From: JACRAR01 sp041674385 | Lineage (GTDB): Bacteria; Pseudomonadota; Gammaproteobacteria; Burkholderiales; Rhodocyclaceae | Reading direction: 5' to 3' | Length of the DNA stretch: 32,914 nt | NCBI GenBank assembly: GCA_041674385.1 | Contig: JBAYVU010000037.1 | Coordinates: 1-32,914, forward strand | Shown here: positions 23,926 through 32,291 of the stretch, in pieces | How positions within the stretch are numbered: position 1 is the stretch's first letter | Layout of the letters: the number at the start of each line of letters is the position of its first letter | Position numbers and translations under genes: made by a program | The notes under the pieces: model-generated | Databases searched by the model: none | Told to the model about the DNA's origin: nothing | Seen by the model: only the letters and a program-made list of their open reading frames with translations

Positions 23926-25551
23926 TCAGCGCTTGACGTAATGGAAGTACTGAATCAGCTCATGCAGTTTCACCGCCGTACCATCCAGCTTGCCTGCGCT
24001 GGCGCGGGCCTCCGCAATGATGGCCAGGTTGGATTCAATCGCAGAGGCGATCTTGCTGGTGTTGTGGGTCACTTCCTCGCTCGCCCGGGATTGCTCTTCC
24101 GATGCGCTGGCGATATGTCGCGCCATGTCGCTGATATGTTCCCCTTGTTCCGCTGACTTGAGCAGCCCCTCCTCGGTCTGATCCATTTGAGCATCGGTCT
24201 TTTTCACCTGATCGCCGGCTGCATCCATGCTGCCGACCGCAACTTGGGTCGCCATCTGGATGGCCTGCACGGTCTTGCCGATCTCGTCGGTCTGGACGCG
24301 CGACCTTTCCGCCAGTTTGCGGACTTCGTCGGCCACCACCGCAAACCCTCTCCCCATCTCGCCGGCACGGGCCGCCTCGATCGCCGCGTTGAGCGCCAGC
24401 AGGTTGGTTTGTTCGGCGATTTCATGAATCCCCTGGGTAATGGTGCCAATCTGCTGGATCGACTGGAACAGGTTGAGCATGGTTGCGCTCGCCTCGGACA
24501 CCGTGCTCACCACGGCGTGAGAGGCTTCGCGGCTTTGCTGCATCTGGGCCGAAACCTGGCGCAAACCTTCGCCCGATTCGCTCACGGCCGCCGCAGCCGC
24601 TTGGGCTGAATCGGCGACTTGCCGCACCGACGCACTGACTTCCTCCATGGTGGTGGCAATGCTCATTACCGAAGTCGTCTGCTGCTCCGACTGCTGGTAC
24701 ACCCCATCCATCTCATGACTCAATTCCTTGGCATTGTCGCCAACTGCTCCGGCCATTTCGGCGATCTCGGCCATCATCACCTTAAGATGCGTCTGCATGG
24801 TGATCACGCCGTCATTGAGCTTGCCAAGTTCGTCCAGGCCTTGTATCGGAATCTCATCGGTGAGATCGCCCTGGCTGATATGGTCGAGACGCTCCGTGAT
24901 CTTGTTGAGGCTGGTCAGCGCCTTGCGCTGAATGGCGATCAAGGACACGCCGGCAACGATAGCCAGGACGCCAAGCACCTGCAGCAAGCCACTGGCCACG
25001 CCTGTCGAGATGTCGAGCTTATCGTGAAACAGCCCCACCAATACCCCCAGGCATTGCAGCAGCACCATGCCAATCGCCAGACCGGTAAGTTTGCCGCGCA
25101 GCGATATCCTTTGCCAGGCTGAAGGCTCGGGAATGCTTGCGCCGCTCTGCTTGAGGGACTTGTAGAGAGGTTCCGCAGCCGCAATCTGTGCGCGGCTCGG
25201 TTCGGTGCGCACCGACATGTACCCGGTGGTCTGGTTATTCTTGCGCACCGGCACGACCAGTGCCTCGACCCAGTAATAGTCGCCATTCTTGCTGCGGTTC
25301 TTGACCACTCCCCGCCACGGACGACCATCCTGGATGGTGTTCCAGAGCCAGGCGAATGCTGAAGGCGGCATGTCCGGATGGCGGACGATGTTGTGGTTCT
25401 TGCCGATCAATTCCTCGGGAGAAAAACCGCTGATCTCGAAGAACGTATCGTTGCCGTAAGTCGTAATCCCCTTGAGATCGGTCTTGGAAACAATATATTT
25501 GCCTTTGGGAAAAGGCTGCTCGATCTGGGTTACGGGTAAATTGGTCTTCAC
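23926..25551 (-). CDS. Aer-like PAS methyl-accepting chemotaxis protein
   Basis: A 541-residue chemoreceptor for redox or energy taxis. The GTG at 25551 is preferred over an in-frame GTG nine bases upstream, because AGGTGA is five bases ahead of it and the product then starts MKTNLPVTQIE, as Aer proteins do. An N-terminal PAS domain (about 15-120) has the Aer-type DTFFEISGFSPEELIGKNHN, HPDMPP and GRPWRGVVKNRSKNGDYYW. Two close membrane segments lie at about 155-205, with a HAMP domain and a full signalling domain containing IAEQTNLLALNAAIEAARAG after that. FAD binding is expected in Aer but cannot be shown from sequence alone. The end lies 11 bases from amrS. Confidence 0.93.
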   Translation of the reverse strand: MKTNLPVTQIEQPFPKGKYIVSKTDLKGITTYGNDTFFEISGFSPEELIGKNHNIVRHPDMPPSAFAWLWNTIQDGRPWRGVVKNRSKNGDYYWVEALVVPVRKNNQTTGYMSVRTEPSRAQIAAAEPLYKSLKQSGASIPEPSAWQRISLRGKLTGLAIGMVLLQCLGVLVGLFHDKLDISTGVASGLLQVLGVLAIVAGVSLIAIQRKALTSLNKITERLDHISQGDLTDEIPIQGLDELGKLNDGVITMQTHLKVMMAEIAEMAGAVGDNAKELSHEMDGVYQQSEQQTTSVMSIATTMEEVSASVRQVADSAQAAAAAVSESGEGLRQVSAQMQQSREASHAVVSTVSEASATMLNLFQSIQQIGTITQGIHEIAEQTNLLALNAAIEAARAGEMGRGFAVVADEVRKLAERSRVQTDEIGKTVQAIQMATQVAVGSMDAAGDQVKKTDAQMDQTEEGLLKSAEQGEHISDMARHIASASEEQSRASEEVTHNTSKIASAIESNLAIIAEARASAGKLDGTAVKLHELIQYFHYVKR

Positions 25552-25556
25552 TAAGA

Positions 25557-25562
25557 TCACCT
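25557..25562 (-). promoter_or_regulatory. Ribosome site deciding the aer-like start
   Basis: AGGTGA on the minus strand, five bases before the GTG at 25551. It overlaps the alternative upstream GTG, which therefore cannot use it. Confidence 0.6.
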
Positions 25563-25615
25563 ATGTCAGGAGGAAAACAAACTGGCGCAGCCAGCCATGC
25601 TGAAGCTTACCGAGA

Positions 25616-25633
25616 ATAATACATTAGTATTAT
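25616..25633. promoter_or_regulatory. AT-rich inverted repeat between divergent genes
   Basis: ATAATAC and GTATTAT form a perfect 7-bp inverted repeat around ATTA, midway between the aer-like gene and the secreted cysteine-repeat gene. It could be an operator or overlapping -10 regions for both directions. AT-rich palindromes can also arise by chance. Confidence 0.35.
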
Positions 25634-25666
25634 CTTCTCTGGACTGACACTATCGTTGGGAATGAG

Positions 25667-26125
25667 ATGATCTGGATCGGTTTGTTTCGCTTGTTTCGCT
25701 TGTTTCTTCTACTACCCCAGCACCGACTGCGGGGAATACTGCCCACCTTTGCCACCAGGGTGCTGGCATGTGCCTTGAGCATCGTCTTGCTGGCATTGCC
25801 CTTCCATGCTCAGGCCACTCCTCAGCTGGGCGCCGATCCAAGCATGGCGGGTTGCAGCCAAGCCCGCGATCCGGCTCGTTGCCTGGCGATGCGGCAAGCA
25901 CAAGCCGCCTGCCAGGGAAAACGAGGAACAGCCAGGCACCAGTGCCTGCAGGAAAGAATGCCCGCCCCGGACTGCAGCAAGGCGCCAGACCCGGCCCGCT
26001 GCCTGGCGCGCCAGCTGGCCCATGAGTCCTGCCGAGGCAGGACGGGCAAGGAACTGCGGAGATGCCTCCGCATTCATGCGGCCAAGTCGTCTACCTTCCG
26101 CCCATCTCCAGCATCAGCTGGTTGA
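25667..26125 (+). CDS. Predicted secreted protein with two four-cysteine repeats
   Basis: An unrecognised protein of 152 residues. A hydrophobic stretch (about 31-50, VLACALSIVLLALPFHAQA) looks like a signal peptide, but the long tail ahead of it suggests the real start may be an internal GTG at 25760. The mature part has two repeats with identical cysteine spacing, C-x8-C-x9-C-x10-C. Each carries a DPARCLA core and a CL close (CSQARDPARCLAMRQAQ; CSKAPDPARCLARQLAH). Between repeats lies a short linker. The spacing and basic character vaguely recall PsiF-type periplasmic repeats, but this is not a confident match. Eight paired cysteines could form disulfides in the periplasm. Its last 35 bases overlap the end of htpG on the other strand. 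Confidence 0.65.
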   Translation: MIWIGLFRLFRLFLLLPQHRLRGILPTFATRVLACALSIVLLALPFHAQATPQLGADPSMAGCSQARDPARCLAMRQAQAACQGKRGTARHQCLQERMPAPDCSKAPDPARCLARQLAHESCRGRTGKELRRCLRIHAAKSSTFRPSPASAG

Positions 26126-28037
26126 TGCGCCGCACAAAGCCTGCCGGATCGTCGAGTTGGCCGCCTTCGGCAAGCAATGCCTGGTCGAACAGCACCGCCG
26201 CCCAATCGTCGAACTTGTTTTCTTCGTACTTGATCCGCAGCACCACCGGATGGTTCGGGTTGATTTCGAGGATCGGCTTGGACTGTGGCGTGGTCTGGCC
26301 GGCCGCCTTGAGCATGCGTGCCAGGTTGCCGCCGATATCCTGCTCGTCGGCCACCAGACAGGCCGGGCTATCGGTGAGGCGATGCGTGACACGCACTTCC
26401 TTGACGCGCTCGCCGAGTGTCTTGGCAATTTTATCGGTGAACTCCTTGAACTCGCCTACCTGCTTTTCCTGTTCCTGCTTTTCGCTTGCATCCTCCAGCT
26501 TGCCAAGATCGAGTCCGCCCTTGGCCACCGAAGCAAGCTTCTTGCCCTCGAATTCGAAGAAATTGCCGATCACCCACTCGTCTACGCGGTCGGAAAGCAG
26601 CAGCACTTCTATGCCCTTCTTGCGGAAGATTTCCAGATGCGGGCTGTTCTTTGCCGCATTGAAGCTTTCGGCCGTCACAAAATATATCTTGTCCTGGCCT
26701 TCCTTCATGCGCGCCACATAGTCGGCCAATGAAACGGTTTCGTCGGCGGTGTCCGTCAGCGTAGAGGCAAAACGCAACAGCGCGGCAATCCTCTCCTTGT
26801 TGGGAAAGTCGTCGATGACGCCCTCCTTGAGCACCTTGCCGAACTCGCCCCAGAACTTGGCATATTTCTCCTTGTCGCCGGGTTGGTCACTGCGAGCCAT
26901 GTCCTCGAGCAGACCGAGGACTTTCTTGGTGCAACCGGCCCGGATCGCCTCGATATCCTTGCTTTCCTGCAAAATCTCGCGCGAGACATTGAGGGGCAGG
27001 TCGTTGCTATCGACGACGCCGCGCACGAAGCGCAGGTAGTGCGGCATCAGCTGTTCGGCGTCGTCCATGATGAAGACGCGCCGCACATACAGTTTGATGC
27101 CGTGACGGGCGTTGCGGTCCCACAGGTCGAACGGCGCATGCGCCGGAATGTAGAGCAACTGGGTATATTCCTGGCGGCCTTCGACCCGGGCGTGGGTCCA
27201 CACCAGCGGATCTTCGTAATCGTGGCCGACATGCTTGTAGAACTCGCGATATTCTTCTTCGCTGATCTCGTTCTTGGCACGGGCCCACAGCGCGCTGGCC
27301 TGGTTGACGGTTTCATCCTCGTCGGTGATTTTCTGGGCCTTGGCCTCATCGTCCCAGACTTCCTTATTCATGACAATGGGTTGGAGGATGTGGTCGGAAT
27401 ACTTGCGGATGATCGAACGCAGCCGGTAGCCGGTCAGCAGGTTATCGTTGCCCTCGGTCGCATCCTTGCGCAGATGCAGGATGATTTCAGTGCCATGCGT
27501 GGGCCGCTCGGTCATCTCGACGGTAAACACGCCGGTGCCTTCATCCGCCATGTCGCATTCCCAGCGCACGCCCTGATCCGGCTGCTCGCCGGCGCGGCGC
27601 GTCAATACGGTGACTTTGTCGGCGACGATGAAGGAGGAATAGAAACCCACGCCAAACTGGCCGATCAGGTTGGCGTCCTTCTGCTGATCGCCGGAAAGCC
27701 GCGAGAAGAATTCGCGCGTTCCCGACTTGGCGATGGTGCCGAGGTTCTGAACAGCCTCCTCGCGGCTCATGCCGATGCCGTTGTCGGCAACGACCAGGGT
27801 ATGCGCCGCCGCATCGTAGGCAATGCGTATTTTCAGGTCGGCGTCGCCCTCGAGCAGCGCGGTATTGTGGAGCGCCTCGAAACGCAGCTTGTCGCAGGCA
27901 TCGGAAGCGTTGGAAATCAGCTCGCGCAAAAATATCTCGCGGTTGCTGTACAGCGAATGGATCATCAGCTGCAACATCTGTTTGACTTCGGTTTGAAACC
28001 CGAGAGTTTCGCGTTCGGCGGTGGCGTTCGTGGTCAT
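26091..28037 (-). CDS. htpG: Chaperone protein HtpG (Hsp90)
   Basis: A 648-residue ATP-dependent cytosolic chaperone. The ATG at 28037 gives MTTNATAERETLGFQTEVKQ, a normal HtpG start, and has AGGAG upstream; the longer open frame starts in leader DNA. ATP-site motifs are ELISNASDACDKLRFEAL, VADNGIGMSREE, LGTIAKSGTREF and GQFGVGFYSSFIVADKV. The middle and C-terminal parts are complete, ending LMLEMGGR. A sigma32-type promoter lies 36 bases upstream. The 3' end is convergent with, and overlaps, the cysteine-repeat gene. Confidence 0.98.
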   Translation of the reverse strand: MTTNATAERETLGFQTEVKQMLQLMIHSLYSNREIFLRELISNASDACDKLRFEALHNTALLEGDADLKIRIAYDAAAHTLVVADNGIGMSREEAVQNLGTIAKSGTREFFSRLSGDQQKDANLIGQFGVGFYSSFIVADKVTVLTRRAGEQPDQGVRWECDMADEGTGVFTVEMTERPTHGTEIILHLRKDATEGNDNLLTGYRLRSIIRKYSDHILQPIVMNKEVWDDEAKAQKITDEDETVNQASALWARAKNEISEEEYREFYKHVGHDYEDPLVWTHARVEGRQEYTQLLYIPAHAPFDLWDRNARHGIKLYVRRVFIMDDAEQLMPHYLRFVRGVVDSNDLPLNVSREILQESKDIEAIRAGCTKKVLGLLEDMARSDQPGDKEKYAKFWGEFGKVLKEGVIDDFPNKERIAALLRFASTLTDTADETVSLADYVARMKEGQDKIYFVTAESFNAAKNSPHLEIFRKKGIEVLLLSDRVDEWVIGNFFEFEGKKLASVAKGGLDLGKLEDASEKQEQEKQVGEFKEFTDKIAKTLGERVKEVRVTHRLTDSPACLVADEQDIGGNLARMLKAAGQTTPQSKPILEINPNHPVVLRIKYEENKFDDWAAVLFDQALLAEGGQLDDPAGFVRRINQLMLEMGGR

Positions 28038-28072
28038 ACTAAGTAAGCTCCTGGAAGAAAACGTAATCGTTG

Positions 28073-28100
28073 AAGTTGGGGCGGGCGCCGGGATTTCAAG
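28073..28100 (-). promoter_or_regulatory. Sigma32 heat-shock promoter of htpG
   Basis: On the minus strand CTTGAAA is followed after 12 bases by CCCCAACTT, close to the heat-shock consensus CTTGAAA and CCCCATNT. It lies between greB and htpG and directs transcription into htpG, which is a known member of the sigma32 regulon. Confidence 0.75.
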
Positions 28101-28143
28101 GGCTCTAAATTGGCCGGGACAGGCCAAGATTGGCGGCACGCCG

Positions 28144-28695
28144 TCAAGAATATTCGATTGCGACTATCTCTATCTCGCGCACCCCGGCCGGGCTATGGAA
28201 GCGCACCTGATCGCCCAATCGCGCCTTGAGCAGTGCGCGGGCCAGCGGAGAAATCCAGCTGATCAGGCCGGCGCTGGCGTCAGCCTCATCCACGCCGACG
28301 ATCTGGTAGCTGGTTTCCTGGCCATCCGCATCGATTATCGACACCCTGGCGCCGAAGAATACCTGATCGGTGTTTTCCTGATGGCTGGGATCGACCACCA
28401 CGGCGCTCTCCAGCCGCTTGGTCAGGTAACGCAGGCGCCGGTCAATCTCGCGCAAACGTTTCTTGCCGTAGATATAGTCGCCATTCTCGGAACGGTCGCC
28501 ATTGCCGGCCGCCCAGGAAACCACCTGCACCAGTTCGGGCCGCTCGACCTTGAGCAGATGCTCGAACTCGGCGCGCAGCCGCGCATGCCCGGCCACCGTC
28601 AGGTAATTCTTGCTGCCCAGCGGCAGGGCGGCAGCCGTCTCGGAAGAGGGCTCGTCGTCTTCCTGTTCGTTTTCCCTGACAAAGGATTTATTCAT
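28144..28695 (-). CDS. greB: Transcription elongation factor GreB
   Basis: A 183-residue factor that rescues backtracked RNA polymerase by helping it cut the RNA 3' end. MNKSFVRENEQ is taken as the start, as in GreB relatives; a longer frame starts at 28728. The N-terminal coiled coil has the acidic tip region SENGDYIYGKKRLREIDRR, whose YIYGKKR is GreB-like. The C-terminal FKBP-like domain includes the segment ISWISPLARALLKARLGD. No strong ribosome site is seen. A likely promoter is GTGACG-N18-TACAAT on the minus strand, with the -10 at 28727-28732. It lies upstream of htpG on the same strand, with 106 bases between. Confidence 0.95.
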   Translation of the reverse strand: MNKSFVRENEQEDDEPSSETAAALPLGSKNYLTVAGHARLRAEFEHLLKVERPELVQVVSWAAGNGDRSENGDYIYGKKRLREIDRRLRYLTKRLESAVVVDPSHQENTDQVFFGARVSIIDADGQETSYQIVGVDEADASAGLISWISPLARALLKARLGDQVRFHSPAGVREIEIVAIEYS

Positions 28696-28726
28696 GTGCA
28701 GCAACTTCGCCGACAAATAATCCGTC

Positions 28727-28756
28727 ATTGTATGATGCCGCCACTTATGGCGTCAC
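28727..28756 (-). promoter_or_regulatory. Candidate sigma70 promoter of greB
   Basis: TACAAT at 28727-28732 (minus strand) follows GTGACG at an 18-base spacing. It lies inside the start of azlC, so transcription of the two divergent genes must interfere at least at the promoter level. Confidence 0.4.
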
Positions 28757-29493
28757 CCCAACCCCCACTTTCGGCGCCGCCGCGCCACACCCGGATACAC
28801 CCCGCACTGCTCGCCGGAGTCCGCGCCAGCCTGCCGCTGCTGATGGGCGTGATCCCTTTCGGGGTGGTCTGCGGCGCCAGCGCCGCCAGCATCGGCTTGA
28901 GCTTCGCCCAAGCCTGGGCGCTGTCCTGGATGGTGTTTGCCGGTTCGTCGCAGATCGTTGCCGTGCAACTCCTGACCAGCGGTGCGCCGAGTTGGGTGAT
29001 CGTACTCACCGGATGGGTGGTCAACTTGCGTTTCATGATGTATAGCGCCACCCTGGCGCCGCATTCCCGCCAATATTCGCGCTTCAGCCGCTGGTTCGGG
29101 GCCTACCTGCTGGTCGACCAGACCTTCGCCGCCACCTTCGGTCGTATCGCCGAAGGACGCGAACCGCACGAAACGGCCTGGTTCTATCTCGGCATGTCGC
29201 TGGCAACCTGGCTGTTTTGGCAGTTGGCCAGCATTGCCGGCATCCTGCTCGGCAATTTCATTCCGGCGCATTGGTCCATGGACTTCGTGGTTGCCTTGAC
29301 CTTTATCGCGCTGCTCATCCCTTTGCTCGACAACCGGCTAATGCGCATCGCCGCAATCGTCGGGGGAGCCGTGTCGCTGGCACCGCAATTGCCGCTGAAG
29401 CTCAACTTGCTGGCAGCTGCGCTGGCGGGCGCCGGGGTCGCGCTGTTACTGGAGAAGACATGGACGCCACATACGTCTGGGCCGTCATCCTAG
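28732..29493 (+). CDS. azlC: AzlC-family branched-chain amino acid exporter, large subunit
   Basis: A 253-residue inner-membrane protein that, with AzlD, exports branched-chain or related amino acids. The family core is LPLLMGVIPFGVVCGASAAS, then WMVFAGSSQIVAVQLL and VNLRFMMYSATLAPH. At least six hydrophobic segments follow, matching AzlC/YgaZ. The true start could be 28732, 28735 or 28747, none having a clear ribosome site. It begins 36 bases from the divergent greB. Its end overlaps azlD by 34 bases. Confidence 0.93.
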   Translation: MMPPLMASPQPPLSAPPRHTRIHPALLAGVRASLPLLMGVIPFGVVCGASAASIGLSFAQAWALSWMVFAGSSQIVAVQLLTSGAPSWVIVLTGWVVNLRFMMYSATLAPHSRQYSRFSRWFGAYLLVDQTFAATFGRIAEGREPHETAWFYLGMSLATWLFWQLASIAGILLGNFIPAHWSMDFVVALTFIALLIPLLDNRLMRIAAIVGGAVSLAPQLPLKLNLLAAALAGAGVALLLEKTWTPHTSGPSS

Positions 29494-29786
29494 CCCTGGC
29501 CGCCGTGACCTACTTCAATCGCCTGTCCTTTCTCGGATTGCTGGCGCATGTCGAGTTGCCGCTACGGCTGCGGCGCATGCTGGCCTACGTGCCACCGGCC
29601 ATCCTTGCCGCAATCATCGCGCCGCAGGTATTTCCCGCCGGCCTCTCCAGCTTGCAGACGCTCGACTTGCCGCGTCTGGTCGCCGCCCTGCTGGCAGTCA
29701 TCGTCGCCCTGCGCACGCGCAGCACCCTGGCCACCATCGGCATCGGCATGCTGACGCTGTGGAGCATGCAGGCGCTGCTCGCGTAG
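29460..29786 (+). CDS. azlD: AzlD-family branched-chain amino acid exporter, small subunit
   Basis: A 108-residue small membrane protein, the partner of AzlC. A GGAGAAG site sits just before the ATG, inside the end of azlC. Four hydrophobic segments are seen: VWAVILALAAVTYF, the VPPAILAAIIAPQVF segment, LVAALLAVIVAL and the C-terminal IGIGMLTLWSMQALLA. LGLLAHVELPLRLRRMLAYVPP fits the family. It ends one base from the convergent kinase gene stop. Confidence 0.9.
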   Translation: MDATYVWAVILALAAVTYFNRLSFLGLLAHVELPLRLRRMLAYVPPAILAAIIAPQVFPAGLSSLQTLDLPRLVAALLAVIVALRTRSTLATIGIGMLTLWSMQALLA

Positions 29787-29787
29787 A

Positions 29788-32196
29788 TTACCCCGCCTGC
29801 TTGATCGCCAGCAGCGCCTGGTTGCGCAATGTCTTGAGCAACGACAGTTCCTTGGCAGGAATGACGATCTCGCCGGCCTTGTCCTTGTCGCAGTAGATCA
29901 GCCCGACCGGGGAGCCCTTGAGCATCAGCGGAAACAACACGAAGGTCTCGGCCGGCACGATTTTTCTATACCAAGCGGGGATGCGTTCCTTGATTTTCTC
30001 GTCGTTGATATTCTCGATGATGATATCGACGCCCTTGGCCGTCGCGACGCGGAACACGTCCGGCGCGATAGCCAGCGGGAAACGAAAATGCGGTACGATT
30101 TCGCTGGTGGCGGGTCCAAAACCGAAGCGGCCCGCCATCTGGCCGAGCTTCGGGTCGCGCAGGCAGAACAGCACCCGCTTGAAGCCGACCGCCCGGTACA
30201 TGGTTTCGAGGGTGATGCGCAGCACGTCATTGAGGGAGAAATTTTCCACCAGCGAGTTGCTGATGTCCTGAATCCCGGCGGCCAGAATTGCGTGTGCGTC
30301 CTCCGACGGTCCAGTTTCGCCCCCCTGCTCCGCGCTCCTCTCCGGTTCTTGGCCGATCAGCGTATCGGACAGCACGGTGATGGCCAGATCCGAATCGATC
30401 CCCGTCGAGCCAGCGTCGTCTTCAGCCTCCGATACCTCTTTTTCGCCAGACCATGCCTTGAACTGGCGCGCGAATGGGCTTTGCTTGAGATTGACGTGCA
30501 GAATCGCCGCCACCTGGGCAAGCTCGTTGAAGGCATTCTGCATTGTCTCTTTCAATTGCTTGTCGCCCAACGGAACGCTGCGCGAGTAACGGCTGGTGAC
30601 CAGTTTTATCGTCTTGGCGCGTTCCTCGGGCGAGGCATCGGCAACGACCTCGCACAATTCGTTGGACAGCCCCGCGACCAAGCGCAGCGCCTCCTCGCGA
30701 GTGGCCGGCTTGGCGACCGTTCCCCCGGGCATGCGCCGCATGCTGTTCACGATGGTGCTTGGAAATCCCCAACTGCGTGCGATGCCTATCCCCAGTTCCT
30801 CCAGCGAGACACCCAGCACCTGCCTGACCGCGGCCTCCTCGACGCAATCCCTCAGCTCCATCACCTTGCGCACTTCTTCGATTTCATCGGGGAAATAGTA
30901 CTGCGCCAGCAAGCGTCCAAGACCCTGAAACAGCGCGCAGATAAACGCCTCCTCGGCATCGCGCGGCACCAGATGCTTGCTGATGTCGCGCGCCAGCAAA
31001 CCGGAAAGATTGGCGCGCAGGAAGGCTTCCTTGAGCAGGTTGGCATTTGCCTTGCTTTGCAGGTGTTCGAACAGCAGTACCGTCACGGCGATATTGCGAA
31101 TGGCATCGAAGCCCAGCACGATCACGGCGCTCGATACGGTACTGATGCTGCCGCCGCCGGCCTGGCGATAGAAAGCTGAATTGACCAGGCGCAGGATCTT
31201 GTTGGTCAGCGCAAAATCCTTGAGGATGGTATCGGAAAGCTTGGTAATGCTTTCCTTGTCGGAATCGGTCAGCTTGTTGATCGAAGACACGGAGTCGGAC
31301 AAAGCCGGGAAATCCGATTTGTGGCGCATCCGCCGCAACAGGAAATCCACCGTGCTCTGCTGGATGGCCTCGCCACCTGCGGTGCCATCGGTCTGGCTGG
31401 AGTCCAGGTAGGCGGTCAGCGCCTGCTGCATTTGCAGCGCATTTTCGTAACGCAATTGGGGATCGTAGGCGACTGCCTTGAGAATGATGGCGGCGAGGCG
31501 CTCATCGATAGGCAGATCCGCCGGCAACTGTACCGGCTCGCGCAGAATTTTGGCCAGCAACTGCGTCAGGTTATCGGACTGCCTCAGACGCTGACCGGTC
31601 AGCATTTCCAGCAGGATCAGACCAACGGCATAGATGTCGGTTTTGGCATTGACCGTGCGGTTTTCCACATATTCCGGAGACATGTAGGCGGGTGAGCCCA
31701 TCAGCCCCTGCTCCTGCGCCGCCGGCTGGTCGGCGACGCGCACGGCAATGCCGAAATCCATCACGCGCGGCGTTCCCTTGGCATCGAGCAGGATATTGGA
31801 AGGTTTCAGGTCGCGGTGAATAATCCCCTGGGCATGGGCTTCGGCCAGCGCGTCGAGCACGGCCACAGTCATTTCCGCCGCACGCGCCGGGGTCAAGGGC
31901 TTTCCGCGGAGCAATTGGGCAAGGTTGCCGCCCTCGACATATTCGAAGACCAAATAAGGATCGCCATCCTGCTCGCCAGCTTCGAAGATCGGTACGATAT
32001 TGGCGTGGCGCAGCTTGCTGACGGTACGCGCCTCGGCAAGCAAGGACTGGTTGTCGCGTTGATCCGGCGCAGTAAAATGCAAAGTCTTGATCGCCACCTC
32101 ACGCTGCAAGTGAGGATCGCTACACAGATAAACCACGCTTTGGGCACCGCGGCCAAGCTCGCGCAGGACTTCAAAACGACCAATATGCTGAGGCAT
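29788..32196 (-). CDS. Ser/Thr protein kinase-HDOD-GAF fusion protein
   Basis: An 802-residue cytoplasmic signalling protein. The ATG giving MPQHIGRFEVLRELGRG is chosen; an upstream TTG would add 13 residues. Kinase domain about 8-270: glycine-rich loop GRGAQSVVYL, K37 in VAIKTL, E55, catalytic HRDLKPSN (127-134), DFG (147-149) and SPAYMSPE (168-175). Next is an HDOD domain, about 290-490, with SDTILKDFALTNKILRLVNSA and VIVLGFDAIRNIAV. An acidic linker follows, then a GAF domain near 630-800 (VGFKRVLFCLRD, VLFPLMLKGSPVGLIYCDKD). There are no membrane or PASTA segments. HDOD proteins often act in motility, cell-cycle or stress control; the kinase substrates are unknown. Confidence 0.93.
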   Translation of the reverse strand: MPQHIGRFEVLRELGRGAQSVVYLCSDPHLQREVAIKTLHFTAPDQRDNQSLLAEARTVSKLRHANIVPIFEAGEQDGDPYLVFEYVEGGNLAQLLRGKPLTPARAAEMTVAVLDALAEAHAQGIIHRDLKPSNILLDAKGTPRVMDFGIAVRVADQPAAQEQGLMGSPAYMSPEYVENRTVNAKTDIYAVGLILLEMLTGQRLRQSDNLTQLLAKILREPVQLPADLPIDERLAAIILKAVAYDPQLRYENALQMQQALTAYLDSSQTDGTAGGEAIQQSTVDFLLRRMRHKSDFPALSDSVSSINKLTDSDKESITKLSDTILKDFALTNKILRLVNSAFYRQAGGGSISTVSSAVIVLGFDAIRNIAVTVLLFEHLQSKANANLLKEAFLRANLSGLLARDISKHLVPRDAEEAFICALFQGLGRLLAQYYFPDEIEEVRKVMELRDCVEEAAVRQVLGVSLEELGIGIARSWGFPSTIVNSMRRMPGGTVAKPATREEALRLVAGLSNELCEVVADASPEERAKTIKLVTSRYSRSVPLGDKQLKETMQNAFNELAQVAAILHVNLKQSPFARQFKAWSGEKEVSEAEDDAGSTGIDSDLAITVLSDTLIGQEPERSAEQGGETGPSEDAHAILAAGIQDISNSLVENFSLNDVLRITLETMYRAVGFKRVLFCLRDPKLGQMAGRFGFGPATSEIVPHFRFPLAIAPDVFRVATAKGVDIIIENINDEKIKERIPAWYRKIVPAETFVLFPLMLKGSPVGLIYCDKDKAGEIVIPAKELSLLKTLRNQALLAIKQAG

Positions 32197-32254
32197 GCGA
32201 AATGTGAGGAAAATTAGCGACTGGCAGGGACTCAACCCTATCAGATAAGCCAGT

Positions 32255-32285
32255 ATTTGTTAAGTCGGAAATTGTTTAGTAAGAT
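32255..32285 (+). promoter_or_regulatory. Candidate promoter of the DUF465 gene
   Basis: TTGTTA, a 17-base spacer, and TAAGAT ending at 32285. The predicted RNA start would fall on or near the ATG at 32292, and there is no ribosome site, so the mRNA may be leaderless. Confidence 0.4.
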
Positions 32286-32291
32286 GCGCCT

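Noticed and set aside
26883..28046. Long plus-strand frame opposite htpG
   Set aside because: Shadow of htpG; its sequence does not resemble any family and its starts lack ribosome sites.
30088..31179. Long plus-strand frame opposite the Ser/Thr kinase gene
   Set aside because: Shadow frame within the HDOD/GAF-coding part; no protein features.
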